This document shows positions 37,024 through 45,998 of a DNA stretch of 64,000 nucleotides, one piece after another. The notes under the pieces were generated by a model. It searched no databases and had not been told where the DNA came from. It saw nothing but the letters and a program-made list of their open reading frames with translations. This stretch comes from Alphaproteobacteria bacterium. Its GTDB lineage: Bacteria; Planctomycetota; Phycisphaerae; UBA1845. Position numbers and translations under genes: made by a program. How positions within the stretch are numbered: position 1 is the stretch's first letter; each line of letters starts with the position of its first letter. Location: positions 99,265 through 163,264 of the forward strand of contig JANQQE010000031.1 in the NCBI GenBank assembly GCA_028285105.1. Direction: 5' to 3'.

Positions 37024-37672
37024 CGACGGCTTGCAGGGTATGGCAGCTTCGCCAGCACCTAAAGCCCGACCATTCGATCGATGTGCGTTTCTTTGCCGGA
37101 GGCACCTGAAACGTAATCACGCGCTTCCAGCTTGTCCGCCTGAGTCCAAGCCTCTGCGCGCAAAAACATTTGAGCGCCGGCGGGTGTAACTTATTCGGTT
37201 AAGAATTGCTGTCCAAATGATAGACGGGGTCCGTCCTGAAGTGTGTCGTCTCTCTCCCCGTGTCCTTCGTGACAGCTGTTGCCAAGGGGCTCAAATCCGC
37301 CAAATACGGCCAGAAACCGGCGGTTTTTGAAATCTCAGCACATCGGATGCGCGGATGTCTCCCAAACATCCTTCAGCATCTAAGTTGCCAAGTTAATCAA
37401 TCCGACCACCAAAGTCAATGGTAACTTTGGAAAGTACAGTAACATACGTGTCGAGAGGGCCTGCGTGGGCCGTTTGTTAACGTTATGTTAATGCACAACA
37501 TATGGCCTCAGCAGAACGCAGGATGCCCAACTTTCGTCCTCTTGATTTTGACCCCCGCGCATCTATAAGGACGGCACGCACCCGGTTGGTTGCGGTCGCA
37601 GCGCCCGTATACGAATGGCGACACCACAGTACCGGATCATCCGGAATGAGAAACCGCCGGAAAGGAAAATCG
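37024..37672. other. Divergent intergenic region
   Basis: About 650 bases between the sigma-54 activator and the phosphatase, presumably holding both promoters. The first part (37040-37190) is an open but unconvincing frame. A short GC stem CCGCC/GGCGG followed by TTTTT at about 37301-37325 could terminate a plus-strand transcript. Repeated GTTAA motifs lie at 37474-37491. I searched for a TGGCAC/TTGC sigma-54 promoter and found none that fits. Confidence 0.35.
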
Positions 37673-39337
37673 ATGGTGGGGAAACTAGCCGCAATCGTAT
37701 TGTCATTGGCATCGGTACCTGCGTGGGGTCAATCGACGCCAACCACCGACACGCGACTTGTGGTGATGATCGTCATCGACCAGTTCCGTGGCGACTATCC
37801 CGGCGCCTATCAGCGTCACTTTGTCGAGGGCGGGTTCAAGCGATTCATGCGTGACGGGGCGTGGTTGACCCATGCCCACTTGCAATACGGCTGCACCGCA
37901 ACCGGACCGGGCCACGCAACCTTGGCGACCGGGGCGTTTCCATCCGAGCACGGCATCGTCGGCAACAACTGGATTCGACCGAAGGCTGGCGGAAACGTGG
38001 AGTATTGCAGCGGCGGGGGCGAGTACAAACTGGTTGGTCTTAAACCGCACATGTCCGATTCGTCGCGAACGCCGGAAACGCTCATGGTTCCCACCCTCGG
38101 CGATCGGATGAAAGAACACTTCGGCGACAAATGCCAAGTGTGGGGAACTGGACTGAAAGATCGAGCGGCAATCTTGACGGCTGGTCGGAAAGCCGATGGT
38201 GCCATATGGTGGCACCCCGCGACGGGAAACTTTGTTTCCAGCACATACTATGACGAAAAACTCCCGGTTTGGGTTGAAGCGTTTAATAAAGAACGTTTCG
38301 TCGATCGATTCTTTCAAAAAGACTGGGAGCGATTGCTTGATGACAAGAGTTATCCGACGCGCTTCTTAAACGGTTGCGGAGATGACGTTTGGCGAAAGCA
38401 CCACGAGTTGTCATTTCCCAAAAAAATCGGAGCCGGCCAATCAAGTCCAAATCTTGCCTATTATGCAGCACTCTACTCTTCCCCATTTGGCAATGAACTC
38501 GTCTTCGAGATGGCGAAACGAGCGATCAACACGCAGTCGCTGGGTTCGGATCAATATCCGGATTTTCTTTCGGTTTGTCTTTCGAGCAACGATGTTGTGG
38601 GGCACAGGTATGGTCCGGACAGCGACGAAGTCATGGATTGCTCAATTCGCACGGACCGGCAGTTGGCCGATTTTCTGGGGTGGCTGGATCAGAAAGTCGG
38701 GCTGAAGAATTGCATCGTCGCACTGTCGTCCGATCATGGCGTTGGTCCGGTCGCCGAATTCTCCAGCGATTGCGGTCACGGTGGGGGGCGACTCAGTTCG
38801 GGGAAAATTGAGGAATCGGTCGAGAAAGTGCTGATTGCGAAATTTGGTAAGCCGGCTGGCAACCGCAAATATGTGAACGAGTTGATGTTTCCGTGGTTGT
38901 ATCTCGATGAGGAAACGGTCAAAGCTCAAAAGCAGTCATTGACCGATGTCGCGCGGGTGGCTTGCGATGCACTCGCCAAGGAAGAAGGCATCGAACAATC
39001 GTTCGATATTGGCGAGATCGAATCATCTGGATTTTCTGCCAAGGGAGACTTGCAGCGACAGATCGCCAACAGTTTATTTAACGAGCGCTGCGGGCACGTT
39101 TATGTCCATTGGAATCGATATTGGGCCAAGGGACGCAAAGTGGCAGTGCATGGTGCGGCGATGGATTACGATCAGCACGTTCCTGTCATGTTGCTGGGGC
39201 GTGGGGTCATGCCCGGTTCATATGATGAAGCCGTTTGTCCAACCGGGCTGGTACCGACGATTGCTCATCTGCTGGGCATCCCGGCGAAGAAGTTTCAACA
39301 GAACCGGAGATACAATATGATCCTGACTCAGCCTTGA
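37673..39337 (+). CDS. Secreted alkaline-phosphatase-superfamily enzyme (PafA/nucleotide pyrophosphatase-like)
   Basis: About 554 residues from ATG 37673, which has AAAGGA six bases upstream and begins a clear signal peptide (KLAAIVLSLASVPAWG, cut near residue 19). The mature enzyme has the binuclear metal motifs: MIVIDQFRGDY (Asp), the threonine nucleophile region CTATGPGHATLATGAFPSEH, SNDVVGHRYGPDSDEV (Asp and His), and LSSDHGVGPVAEF (Asp and His). This pattern is that of PafA-type phosphate-irrepressible alkaline phosphatases and type I phosphodiesterases. It would release phosphate from esters outside the cytoplasm. The frame is open back to 37502, but that start lacks a signal peptide and ribosome site. 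Confidence 0.9.
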   Translation: MVGKLAAIVLSLASVPAWGQSTPTTDTRLVVMIVIDQFRGDYPGAYQRHFVEGGFKRFMRDGAWLTHAHLQYGCTATGPGHATLATGAFPSEHGIVGNNWIRPKAGGNVEYCSGGGEYKLVGLKPHMSDSSRTPETLMVPTLGDRMKEHFGDKCQVWGTGLKDRAAILTAGRKADGAIWWHPATGNFVSSTYYDEKLPVWVEAFNKERFVDRFFQKDWERLLDDKSYPTRFLNGCGDDVWRKHHELSFPKKIGAGQSSPNLAYYAALYSSPFGNELVFEMAKRAINTQSLGSDQYPDFLSVCLSSNDVVGHRYGPDSDEVMDCSIRTDRQLADFLGWLDQKVGLKNCIVALSSDHGVGPVAEFSSDCGHGGGRLSSGKIEESVEKVLIAKFGKPAGNRKYVNELMFPWLYLDEETVKAQKQSLTDVARVACDALAKEEGIEQSFDIGEIESSGFSAKGDLQRQIANSLFNERCGHVYVHWNRYWAKGRKVAVHGAAMDYDQHVPVMLLGRGVMPGSYDEAVCPTGLVPTIAHLLGIPAKKFQQNRRYNMILTQP

Positions 39338-39367
39338 TTCATTCAAATTATTATCACGAGGAATTCC

Positions 39368-40489
39368 ATGATCGATCCGCGCGTCACCAAACTCGCCGAC
39401 GTACTCATCAATTACTCCACTGAAATGAAGCCGGGCGAAAAAGTCCTCATCGAGGCGATCGACGTTCCCGAAAACATCGTCTGCGAACTCATCCGCCTCG
39501 CGCGGCAAGCCGGTGCCGATCCGCTGGTCACGATCAAAAACAATCAGATCAAACGATCGCTCCTCATCCACAGCAGCGACGAACAACTTCAAACGATTGC
39601 CGACGTCGAGTCGGCACGGATGAAGCAGGTGCAGGCGTATATCGGTGTGCGGGGATCATCGAACATCACGGAACTATCCGACGTGCCCGACGATCGGATG
39701 AAGGCGTTTCAAAAGCTCTGGTGGCGGCCCGTACATGGTGCGATCCGTGTGCGCGAGACGCGGTGGGTGGTGCTGCGTTACCCGTCGCCGTCCATGGCAC
39801 AGTCAGCCGGCATGAGCACCGAGGCGTTTGAAGATTTTTACTTTAACGTCTGCACGATGGACTACGGAAAGATGGCAGCTGCGATGAGGCCGTTGCAGCA
39901 GCGAATGGAGCAGGCGGACACGGTGAAAATCGTCGGGCCGGGCACCGAGTTGAACTTTTCAATCAAGGACATACCAGCCGTCTCGTGCGACGGCAAGCTC
40001 AACATTCCCGATGGCGAAGTCTTTACCGCACCCGTTCGCGATTCGGTCAACGGGACGGTTCAATTCAACACGCCGACGGTATACCAGGGAAGTCGCCACG
40101 ACAACATCCGGCTGACGTTCAAGGATGGCAAGATTATCGAAGCCACCGGCAGAGACACCGAGACGCTCAACAAAGTCCTCGATGCCGACGAAGGCGCCCG
40201 GTACATCGGCGAATTCGCGATCGGGTTCAATCCATATGTAATCGAACCGATGCTCGACATTCTGTTCGACGAAAAGATCGCCGGCTCATTTCACTTCACC
40301 CCCGGTGCAGCTTACGAAGATGAAGCCGACAACGGCAACCGCTCCCAAATCCACTGGGACATGGTCTGCCGCCAGGACGAAAAAAACGGCGGTGGCGAAA
40401 TCTGGTTCGACGAAGAACTGATCCGCAAGGACGGAATCTTCGTGACGGACGATCTAAAGCCGCTGAATCCGGATCAGCTTAAAGCATGA
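39368..40489 (+). CDS. M29-family aminopeptidase
   Basis: Metal-dependent aminopeptidase of the thermophilic aminopeptidase T/AmpS family, 373 residues, cytoplasmic (no signal). The N-terminal domain shows KLADVLINYSTEMKPGEKVL, typical of the family. The C-terminal domain holds the metal ligands in order: PDGEVFTAPVRDSVNG (Glu), YIGEFAIGFNP (Glu), the His/Tyr pair of SFHFTPGAAYED-like spacing, and QIHWDMV (His and Asp). It follows the phosphatase gene by 30 bases with GAGGAA before the ATG, so they may share a transcript. Confidence 0.93.
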   Translation: MIDPRVTKLADVLINYSTEMKPGEKVLIEAIDVPENIVCELIRLARQAGADPLVTIKNNQIKRSLLIHSSDEQLQTIADVESARMKQVQAYIGVRGSSNITELSDVPDDRMKAFQKLWWRPVHGAIRVRETRWVVLRYPSPSMAQSAGMSTEAFEDFYFNVCTMDYGKMAAAMRPLQQRMEQADTVKIVGPGTELNFSIKDIPAVSCDGKLNIPDGEVFTAPVRDSVNGTVQFNTPTVYQGSRHDNIRLTFKDGKIIEATGRDTETLNKVLDADEGARYIGEFAIGFNPYVIEPMLDILFDEKIAGSFHFTPGAAYEDEADNGNRSQIHWDMVCRQDEKNGGGEIWFDEELIRKDGIFVTDDLKPLNPDQLKA

Positions 40490-40828
40490 CTAGTCGATTT
40501 CGTCTTTCGAGATGTTGGGTGGCAAGCTGGTTTCATGTGCAGAATGTCTGAAATGCAGGACGCTCACGGTATTGTGTGCATCATCAACACTGTAGAAGAT
40601 GAGATAGTCCCCGAAGACAAACTGCCGCATCTCTGTTCCAACTCTCGCTGAAACGTCCTTATTAATTGCGTGTCGATGAGGGAAGTATTCTAGACTTTCG
40701 GTCAGTTCATAAAGCTCAGTTAGCCACACCTGGACGCGCTCTTTGCTTGCGTGCTGATCCAAGAAGTATTCGACTTGATTGTTGATCGTCTCAAACACAG
40801 ACGGCGCAAATTGAACGCGATATTTCAT
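40490..40828 (-). CDS. RelE/ParE-superfamily toxin
   Basis: A 112-residue toxin of a type II toxin-antitoxin pair. It has the usual ParE layout: KYRVQFAPSVFETINNQVEYF (first strand and helices), ELTESLEYFPHRH, then the strand block MRQFVFGDYLIFYSVDDAHNTVSVLHFRHSA split by a turn, with basic and aromatic residues at the C-terminal strand. Members either poison DNA gyrase (ParE) or cut mRNA on the ribosome (RelE); sequence alone does not decide, though the RQFVFGDYLIFY pattern is nearer ParE. The start overlaps the antitoxin stop by four bases. Confidence 0.9.
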   Translation of the reverse strand: MKYRVQFAPSVFETINNQVEYFLDQHASKERVQVWLTELYELTESLEYFPHRHAINKDVSARVGTEMRQFVFGDYLIFYSVDDAHNTVSVLHFRHSAHETSLPPNISKDEID

Positions 40829-41115
40829 CGCTTGAGATCAAGTCCGTGTTTCTTGGCAATTGCTCGTAGCGCGGACTTTGCTTCCTTGCCCTTGTTCGCA
40901 TTCACCTCGTTAATGCTCTTCTTGATCGCCTGAATGTCATTTGAGAACTCGGCCTTTTGCATAAGTTCGTCATACTTGGCCGGGCTAAGTACGACGGCTG
41001 CTGCTTTTCCGTTTTGGGTGATGATTTTGGGACGGCCCGTCTCTTGAATCTGTCGCAAATGATCGGTCAGGTTCGCCCGGTGCTCGCTCATTGAATGAAT
41101 GTCGTCTGTACGCAT
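40825..41115 (-). CDS. Phd/YefM-type antitoxin
   Basis: A 96-residue antitoxin. The N-terminal DNA-binding half reads MSEHRANLTDHLRQIQETGR followed by PKIITQNGKAAAVVLSPAKYDEL, the standard Phd/YefM core. The C-terminal part is charged and probably folds only when it wraps the toxin. The frame runs back to 41214, but ATG 41115 fits the family. It lies just behind an inverted repeat in its promoter, as expected for an autorepressing antitoxin-toxin complex. Confidence 0.9.
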   Translation of the reverse strand: MRTDDIHSMSEHRANLTDHLRQIQETGRPKIITQNGKAAAVVLSPAKYDELMQKAEFSNDIQAIKKSINEVNANKGKEAKSALRAIAKKHGLDLKR

Positions 41116-41132
41116 AGATTGCCTCACAAAGA

Positions 41133-41166
41133 TTACAATAATCTGTACAAAGTATTGTAACATCAA
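41133..41166 (-). promoter_or_regulatory. Promoter and operator of the toxin-antitoxin operon
   Basis: A perfect eight-base inverted repeat TTACAATA/TATTGTAA (41133-41140 and 41153-41160, 12 bases apart) lies just upstream of the antitoxin. On the minus strand a -35 box TTGATG (41166-41161) and a -10 box GATTAT (41143-41138) are 17 bases apart and overlap the repeat, so a bound Phd/ParE complex would block transcription. Confidence 0.75.
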
Positions 41167-41185
41167 ATTGAGGCGTTGTCCAACT

Positions 41186-43654
41186 CTAATCCATCTCAAA
41201 TGCCGCTTCCGCAATGCCGTCCTGGCGGACGACGTATGGCGTCCATGCGAGTGCGATCGTTTCTACTGCTATGTCGCTTTTTCTTGGGCGGATGGTTAGT
41301 TCTTCGAATTCGAGGTTGTCGATGTCGGCATCGGTGCGGATTTCTTCGATTTCGGTTTCGAAGGTTGCTTCCATTTCGGCCAGTCGCTTTTGCAGGGCTT
41401 CTACGTTGTCGGTTGCTCGGGCGATGTCGCCGCGTTCTTTGGCTGTTCGACTTGCACTTCGGATCGTTGAAGCTGCTCTGCCAACATTTCCGACGCTGGC
41501 CTTCTTTCGTCCGAAGAGTGCGCCAAGGATCGTCGCGCCGAGCGAGACGGCCGTCTGAACACCTTTCTGTTTCATCTGCGATTTTTCACGATCGACGCGC
41601 TCTTCGGCTTTGCGGATGCGTTCCTCAAGCGATGCAAGTTTAGGCGTGTACTTCTTGCGCAGTTTTTCGATATCCTTGTCGCGCTCCTCGTGAAGCAAGT
41701 GACGCAAGCGGACGCGAAACTCCGATTCTGTTTCATCGAGTTCGGAGTATTGCTTCAGTGCTTTGCATTTGAGAATCGATTTCTCGTGATTGCGATACAG
41801 GAAATTGGTGAACGATTTCGACCACTTCGGATAGCTCGTTTTGCGCTGCGCGATCGCGGGCAGCGGGGCAAAGCGGGCATCGGATTCGCCGGACATCTCA
41901 ATATCGACGCTTGTCGCAGCGTCTGCCGCCTCCCAGATGTTGCTGCCGGATTGCCCATCGATTATTGCCAGTAGCGACACGTCGCGCCAATCGTCCACCT
42001 TCGCCGAAACCCGAACATAATGCAGTTTGCCCTTGCCAACGATGAGTGGTTCATACCGTAGGTAACCGCCATCCGGAACGCTTTTCGTCAGCGGCAGGAA
42101 TACCTGATTGACACCGGGAGGTAGTGGTGGGGGAAATGACATCAACCCCGGATCGCTGGCAGCCGCTGCCACCGGCTGAACGTTTCGCGGCTGCTGGGCA
42201 TTGGGTGTTGCCGCGACCGGAGCATTCGCACTTGCTTCCGCTTTCCGCGCATCCATCAGTTTTTGAATTTGGCTACGAGTCAGCGGTCCTCGCAAATACG
42301 ACAGTGCCCATCGCGTGTGGAACAATGTCGGCGCATCTTCATGCACGTTGTTCATCAAAAAGACGCGACTTCCCAGACTCGACAAGACTTTTTCGGTTTG
42401 CGACCGATTCATATTTGACGATGCATTCGCACTTTCAAGTCCGTCCAGCAGACGCATCTTGTCGCGTTCGGTTTGCAATCGGCCAATGAACCATGTCCCA
42501 GTGTTGGCCAGCCCCTTGTAATCCAGATCGACTGGGTTCTGCGTCGCGAGCATCACACCGAGACCATACGCGCGGGCTTGTTTCAACAGCGTCAGCATCG
42601 GCATCTTCGACGGCGGGTTCGCGGTCGGGGGGAAGTAACCGAAGATTTCATCCATGTAGAGAATCGCCCGCAAACTACCGGTACCTGGCTGACTGCGCAC
42701 CCACGCGACGACTTCGTTGAGCAGGATCGTGACGAAGAACATACGCTCGGCATCGGAAAGATGTGCGATCGAAAGAATCGATACGCGCGGTTTGCCCTCG
42801 GTCGTGTATAGCAAGCGGTTGATGTCGAGCGGTTCGCCCATCATCCATGCGGCGAACCCCGGCGATGCCAGCAGATTGTTCAGTGCCATCGCCAGTTTGA
42901 AACGGTCTTTCGACGGGAAAAACGATTCGACATCCATCACGCCGAGTCGTTCGAACGGTGGCGTCTGGATCGATTGAATCAAGCTTGCAACATCAAGATC
43001 GCGGCCCGCCCGCCAGCTTCGATCGACGATGTTTGAAATCAAAATGTGTTCGCGACTTTGGATCGGGTCGGCATCGATACCAAGCAGTGCCAGTAAACCG
43101 GAGACGACGGCCATCAACCGTTCGCGCATCGCGTCGTTGTCATTGAGCAGATTCTCGGGCGGGGCCTTTAACGAGCGCAGGATCATCAGCGGCATGCCTG
43201 TGCTGCTGCCGGGCGTGTAAATGTTAATGTCGGCTGCGTCTTTGAAGCGACCGATGCGGGCGCCGTCCTGGTTCCAGTCTTTGAGGCCCTTCTTCCAAAG
43301 ACCAGCCCGGTCGGCAGCGTATTCGTCCGACGTCATGCCTTTGCGAGCGGCTTCTGCGTCATCGATCCACGGTCGAAAGTCTGCCGGTTGCAATTTCGGA
43401 AATGCAAGCATCAAATTGCCGAGGTCGCCCTTGGGGTCGATGGCGATGGTGGGGATGCCGTCGATCGCGGCTTCTTCGATGAGCGAGAGGCAAAGTCCAG
43501 TTTTGCCGCTGCCTGTCATGCCGACGCAAACCGCATGGGTGGTCAGGTCTTTGGCGTCATATAGCAGGATGTCATCGGTGATGTCGGCTTCGTCGAGGTT
43601 GTACTGCTTGCCGAGATAGAATGCCGCCAGCTTTTCGTAATTCGGGGTGGCCAT
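41186..43654 (-). CDS. HerA/VirB4-like ATPase with C-terminal coiled coil
   Basis: An 822-residue P-loop ATPase of the HerA/FtsK superfamily. Residues about 1-470 are the motor: Walker A GMTGSGKT, IDPKGDLGNLMLAFP after strand 2, Walker B LYMDEIFGYF, and LATQNPVDLDYKGLANTGTW as the sensor region. Then comes a proline/alanine-rich linker (about 485-510), a beta-rich domain (YLRYEPLIVGKGKLHYVR), and a helical region with a long coiled coil (KLASLEERIRKAEERVDREK and AEMEATFETEIEEI). A short hydrophobic glycine-rich stretch (VSLGATILGALFGRKKA) lies inside the coiled coil. Such ATPases pump DNA or remodel DNA ends; no NurA nuclease or SIR2 partner is adjacent. Its role is unknown. Confidence 0.85.
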   Translation of the reverse strand: MATPNYEKLAAFYLGKQYNLDEADITDDILLYDAKDLTTHAVCVGMTGSGKTGLCLSLIEEAAIDGIPTIAIDPKGDLGNLMLAFPKLQPADFRPWIDDAEAARKGMTSDEYAADRAGLWKKGLKDWNQDGARIGRFKDAADINIYTPGSSTGMPLMILRSLKAPPENLLNDNDAMRERLMAVVSGLLALLGIDADPIQSREHILISNIVDRSWRAGRDLDVASLIQSIQTPPFERLGVMDVESFFPSKDRFKLAMALNNLLASPGFAAWMMGEPLDINRLLYTTEGKPRVSILSIAHLSDAERMFFVTILLNEVVAWVRSQPGTGSLRAILYMDEIFGYFPPTANPPSKMPMLTLLKQARAYGLGVMLATQNPVDLDYKGLANTGTWFIGRLQTERDKMRLLDGLESANASSNMNRSQTEKVLSSLGSRVFLMNNVHEDAPTLFHTRWALSYLRGPLTRSQIQKLMDARKAEASANAPVAATPNAQQPRNVQPVAAAASDPGLMSFPPPLPPGVNQVFLPLTKSVPDGGYLRYEPLIVGKGKLHYVRVSAKVDDWRDVSLLAIIDGQSGSNIWEAADAATSVDIEMSGESDARFAPLPAIAQRKTSYPKWSKSFTNFLYRNHEKSILKCKALKQYSELDETESEFRVRLRHLLHEERDKDIEKLRKKYTPKLASLEERIRKAEERVDREKSQMKQKGVQTAVSLGATILGALFGRKKASVGNVGRAASTIRSASRTAKERGDIARATDNVEALQKRLAEMEATFETEIEEIRTDADIDNLEFEELTIRPRKSDIAVETIALAWTPYVVRQDGIAEAAFEMD

Positions 43655-43691
43655 TGGGTTGAGGTTCTCCTCACGTGTTGCGTTACCTGAC

Positions 43692-44195
43692 TTATTCGTA
43701 CTTGCGCCCGTTGTGAACGATCCATCCGCCCGGGTGCCTGCCGGCTGGGTCGTGATGGGTCCAGTGAATCACTCCGTCGCGTTCGTTGGTTTCGTATTGC
43801 CCGCGGAATTGAACTTCGTCGCCTTCGTCGAGCGGGACGCGCTTCGCCAGGTCGATATTGTGTGCGATGAGCAGTGTGCGGCCGGACGCCAACCGGACGA
43901 TGAAGCGCTGGTGTCGCGAGCCGTCGTTGTCGTCGGGCAAAGTCTTCGTCACGGTTGCCGACGCCTGCATCATTTCGCCCGATCGGCCGTCGCGAATGAT
44001 CGCTTCGATGCGATCAGGCGGCGTATCGGTTCTGTTGGAAGACGTCGAAGTAGTGACGGTTGACGTCGTGTTCGAGTGGCCTGGCGGGGCGGACGAATCA
44101 CCGATCCATCCGCGCTCTTTGCCGACATATACGACAATCGCGACGACAAGAATCACCGCCACTTGCAATGGAGAACGTTTTCGGAGTCGTGCCAT
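43692..44195 (-). CDS. DUF3465 family protein, membrane-anchored
   Basis: About 167 residues from ATG 44195. One N-terminal membrane span (LQVAVILVVAIVVYVGK) is followed by a Ser/Thr-rich linker and then a compact domain. That domain reads SATVTKTLPDDNDGSRHQRF, LLIAHNIDLAKRVPLDEGDEV and IHWTHHDPAGRHPGGWI followed by GRKYE, which is the DUF3465 consensus as I know it. The fold is thought to be a small beta-barrel; function is unknown. The longer upstream frame runs into the REPIN repeat and is not supported. It lies 37 bases before the HerA-like gene on the same strand and may be cotranscribed. Confidence 0.85.
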   Translation of the reverse strand: MARLRKRSPLQVAVILVVAIVVYVGKERGWIGDSSAPPGHSNTTSTVTTSTSSNRTDTPPDRIEAIIRDGRSGEMMQASATVTKTLPDDNDGSRHQRFIVRLASGRTLLIAHNIDLAKRVPLDEGDEVQFRGQYETNERDGVIHWTHHDPAGRHPGGWIVHNGRKYE

Positions 44196-44258
44196 GCGGC
44201 GTATGTTAGCCGTGCGGCCAATTCGGGCAAATGAAATGAAGTGTGCAAGATGGCAATG

Positions 44259-44320
44259 TAGGGTCCGCTGTGCGGACCGAACAAGATGCGATAGATGAAC
44301 GGTCCGCACAGCGGACCCTA
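44259..44320. repeat. REPIN-like paired palindromic repeat, copy 2
   Basis: Perfect 20-base arms in inverted orientation (44259-44278 and 44301-44320) flank a 22-base spacer. The arms equal those at 6523-6585, while the spacers differ. Each arm contains GGTCCGC, a three-base loop and GCGGACC. This copy lies just upstream of the DUF3465 gene. Confidence 0.88.
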
Positions 44321-44720
44321 CGGTTACAAGGTCAAGTTCTCCGCCAACAGTAGCCCGGGGTGCGCCGAAGGCATTCGCCCCCGATCGCGACCCCGAGCAG
44401 GCTGGCGGATCGACCGCACGATCGATCCATCAACCCATAGGCATTAGCCGGGCAGGTTTGACACAGGACAATCGAAAGCGATCAATTCACACGTCAATGG
44501 GCAGCAACCGCGATATCCTGCTCCAGAAGGGTTGTCATCGACCGATTTGGGCGTTATAAGTGCCGCGTTCGAATTCGCGAATTGCTAGGAATTTCACCCC
44601 AACCGCTTCGAGCGACTTGGGTAAAAACAACGGCAAAATCGCGATAGCCCGAAGCATCTGCGGTGACCGGATCGGCCAAGATATCACAGGCCGGAGTTGG
44701 TCTCGGCAGATCGAACCATC
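44321..44720 (+). promoter_or_regulatory. Intergenic region with a promoter upstream of tRNA-Phe
   Basis: No supported ORF in these 400 bases. A good promoter stands at 44532-44560: -35 TTGTCA (44532-44537), 17-base spacer, -10 TATAAG (44555-44560), directed toward tRNA-Phe, which starts about 155 bases after the predicted start site. The intervening sequence has a short palindrome (CGCGTTCGAATTCGCG) and could be a processed leader or a small RNA; I recognise neither. Confidence 0.5.
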
Positions 44721-44793
<73 letters not shown>

Positions 44794-44845
44794 ATTCAGA
44801 TAATCCAATTCGTCATTAGCCTTAGGGTCTTCTCTTGCGGAGCGC

Positions 44846-44891
44846 AAAAGAAAATGGTCATCAGAATTCCATTCGCCGACCATTTTCTTTT
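44846..44891. terminator. Strong bidirectional terminator
   Basis: A perfect 14-base stem, AAAAGAAAATGGTC (44846-44859) with GACCATTTTCTTTT (44878-44891), encloses an 18-base loop. Because the stem has A-runs on one side and T-runs on the other, it would work in both directions: for tRNA-Phe on the plus strand and for the Nudix gene, which ends at 44985 on the minus strand. Confidence 0.8.
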
Positions 44892-44984
44892 CTGGGCGGT
44901 TGTTTCATACGCCAATTTTGTGATAGTTCATCAGAATTAGGTTCATTGTAACTGGCTCGATGGTTGTTTTTACAATCGTTTTCG

Positions 44985-45995
44985 CTATCGACCAAGAAGC
45001 GATTTCGCAAGCTTCTTGAGATTAATCTTTAATATGCCATAGCCGGCCTTCACTTCTAAGGATTCTTTAAGAGATTCACAAAAGTTTTTTCGCTTCGTTT
45101 CGATGGATACGCTTAGACCTTCAAATCCGTTCGGAATTTTAGCGTTGAATTTCCGATATAGGGCGGGGTCTGCAATCTTCCTTCCAGCGTCGGTGCTTCC
45201 GACATTCATTTCATCAAGAGATATCCATCTGTCGATATCCGCTTGCTTGATTATTGGAATCTTGAGCGTAACACTGAACAGCCAAAACTCATAAGCCGTA
45301 AGCGCACCATATGTTCGCGAAACGTCCTTCAACTTTATTGGGGAATCGTTTAGCGGCGTCAGTTCGTAATCCCTCTCGTGAACAAGGTCATGTTCAGATA
45401 TCTCCTCGCGAAGTTCCCGTCTTGCAGCTTCGACAGGGGATTCAGTTGGGCGCACTTTTCCTCCAATGAGTTGATATTGTTCGGCTTTCGTGTCCCACTG
45501 ATGTAGGAAACATTGCTTGCTGGCTTGAATAGTTTTGATCAACAACGTAGCAACGGGCTGCGATCGAGAATGACCAGATTCAATGTTCTCTTCTCGTGCA
45601 ACTCGAAGTCGGCGCTCCTCCATGACTTTCAGGAAATAAGGTGAGGCATCAAGCAAATTCGTAAGTGCGATTTCCCTTGCAGTTCCAGTTCGAGCCCAAT
45701 CAGTGAAAATTGTCACACGATTATCGAAATACCATGACAAGGATTGCAGAAAATAGGTCGGCATTTGTGATTTCGCCCTGATCTTGTTTTCATGCCACTC
45801 AAGCACTCCAAAACACTTCAACACTGAGACCATTGCAATTGCGATGCCGTGCGCTTGATTTGCTTCAAGCTGATCATAACGCAGGCCCTCTGCGATTTCA
45901 TCAATGGTTTTTGGCGGCTCCAGATCTGACGGAATCTTTCTGAGAAATGCAGCAATGAACGAGCCAACTAACAAGTCATAATTCGTTGATTCCAT
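44985..45995 (-). CDS. Winged-helix plus Nudix hydrolase domain protein
   Basis: A 336-residue protein. The Nudix box is complete: GKVRPTESPVEAARRELREE (from Gly179, with the catalytic REL.EE), in a domain of about residues 147-290. These enzymes cleave nucleoside-diphosphate-linked compounds; the substrate here is unknown. The first about 130 residues are helical with a helix-turn-helix flavour (TIDEIAEGLRYDQLEANQAH, then VLKCFGVLEWHENKI), so it may bind DNA. The order HTH then Nudix is the reverse of NrtR regulators. A 45-residue helical tail rich in lysine ends the protein. The gene is AT-richer than the rest of the window. AAGGTGA lies just before the start. Confidence 0.8.
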   Translation of the reverse strand: MESTNYDLLVGSFIAAFLRKIPSDLEPPKTIDEIAEGLRYDQLEANQAHGIAIAMVSVLKCFGVLEWHENKIRAKSQMPTYFLQSLSWYFDNRVTIFTDWARTGTAREIALTNLLDASPYFLKVMEERRLRVAREENIESGHSRSQPVATLLIKTIQASKQCFLHQWDTKAEQYQLIGGKVRPTESPVEAARRELREEISEHDLVHERDYELTPLNDSPIKLKDVSRTYGALTAYEFWLFSVTLKIPIIKQADIDRWISLDEMNVGSTDAGRKIADPALYRKFNAKIPNGFEGLSVSIETKRKNFCESLKESLEVKAGYGILKINLKKLAKSLLGR

Positions 45996-45998
45996 AGT

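Noticed and set aside
41133..41166. Possible transposon end because of the inverted repeat beside the toxin-antitoxin operon
   Set aside because: The repeat is located exactly in the promoter of the operon and no transposase or target-site duplication is present, so an operator explains it better.
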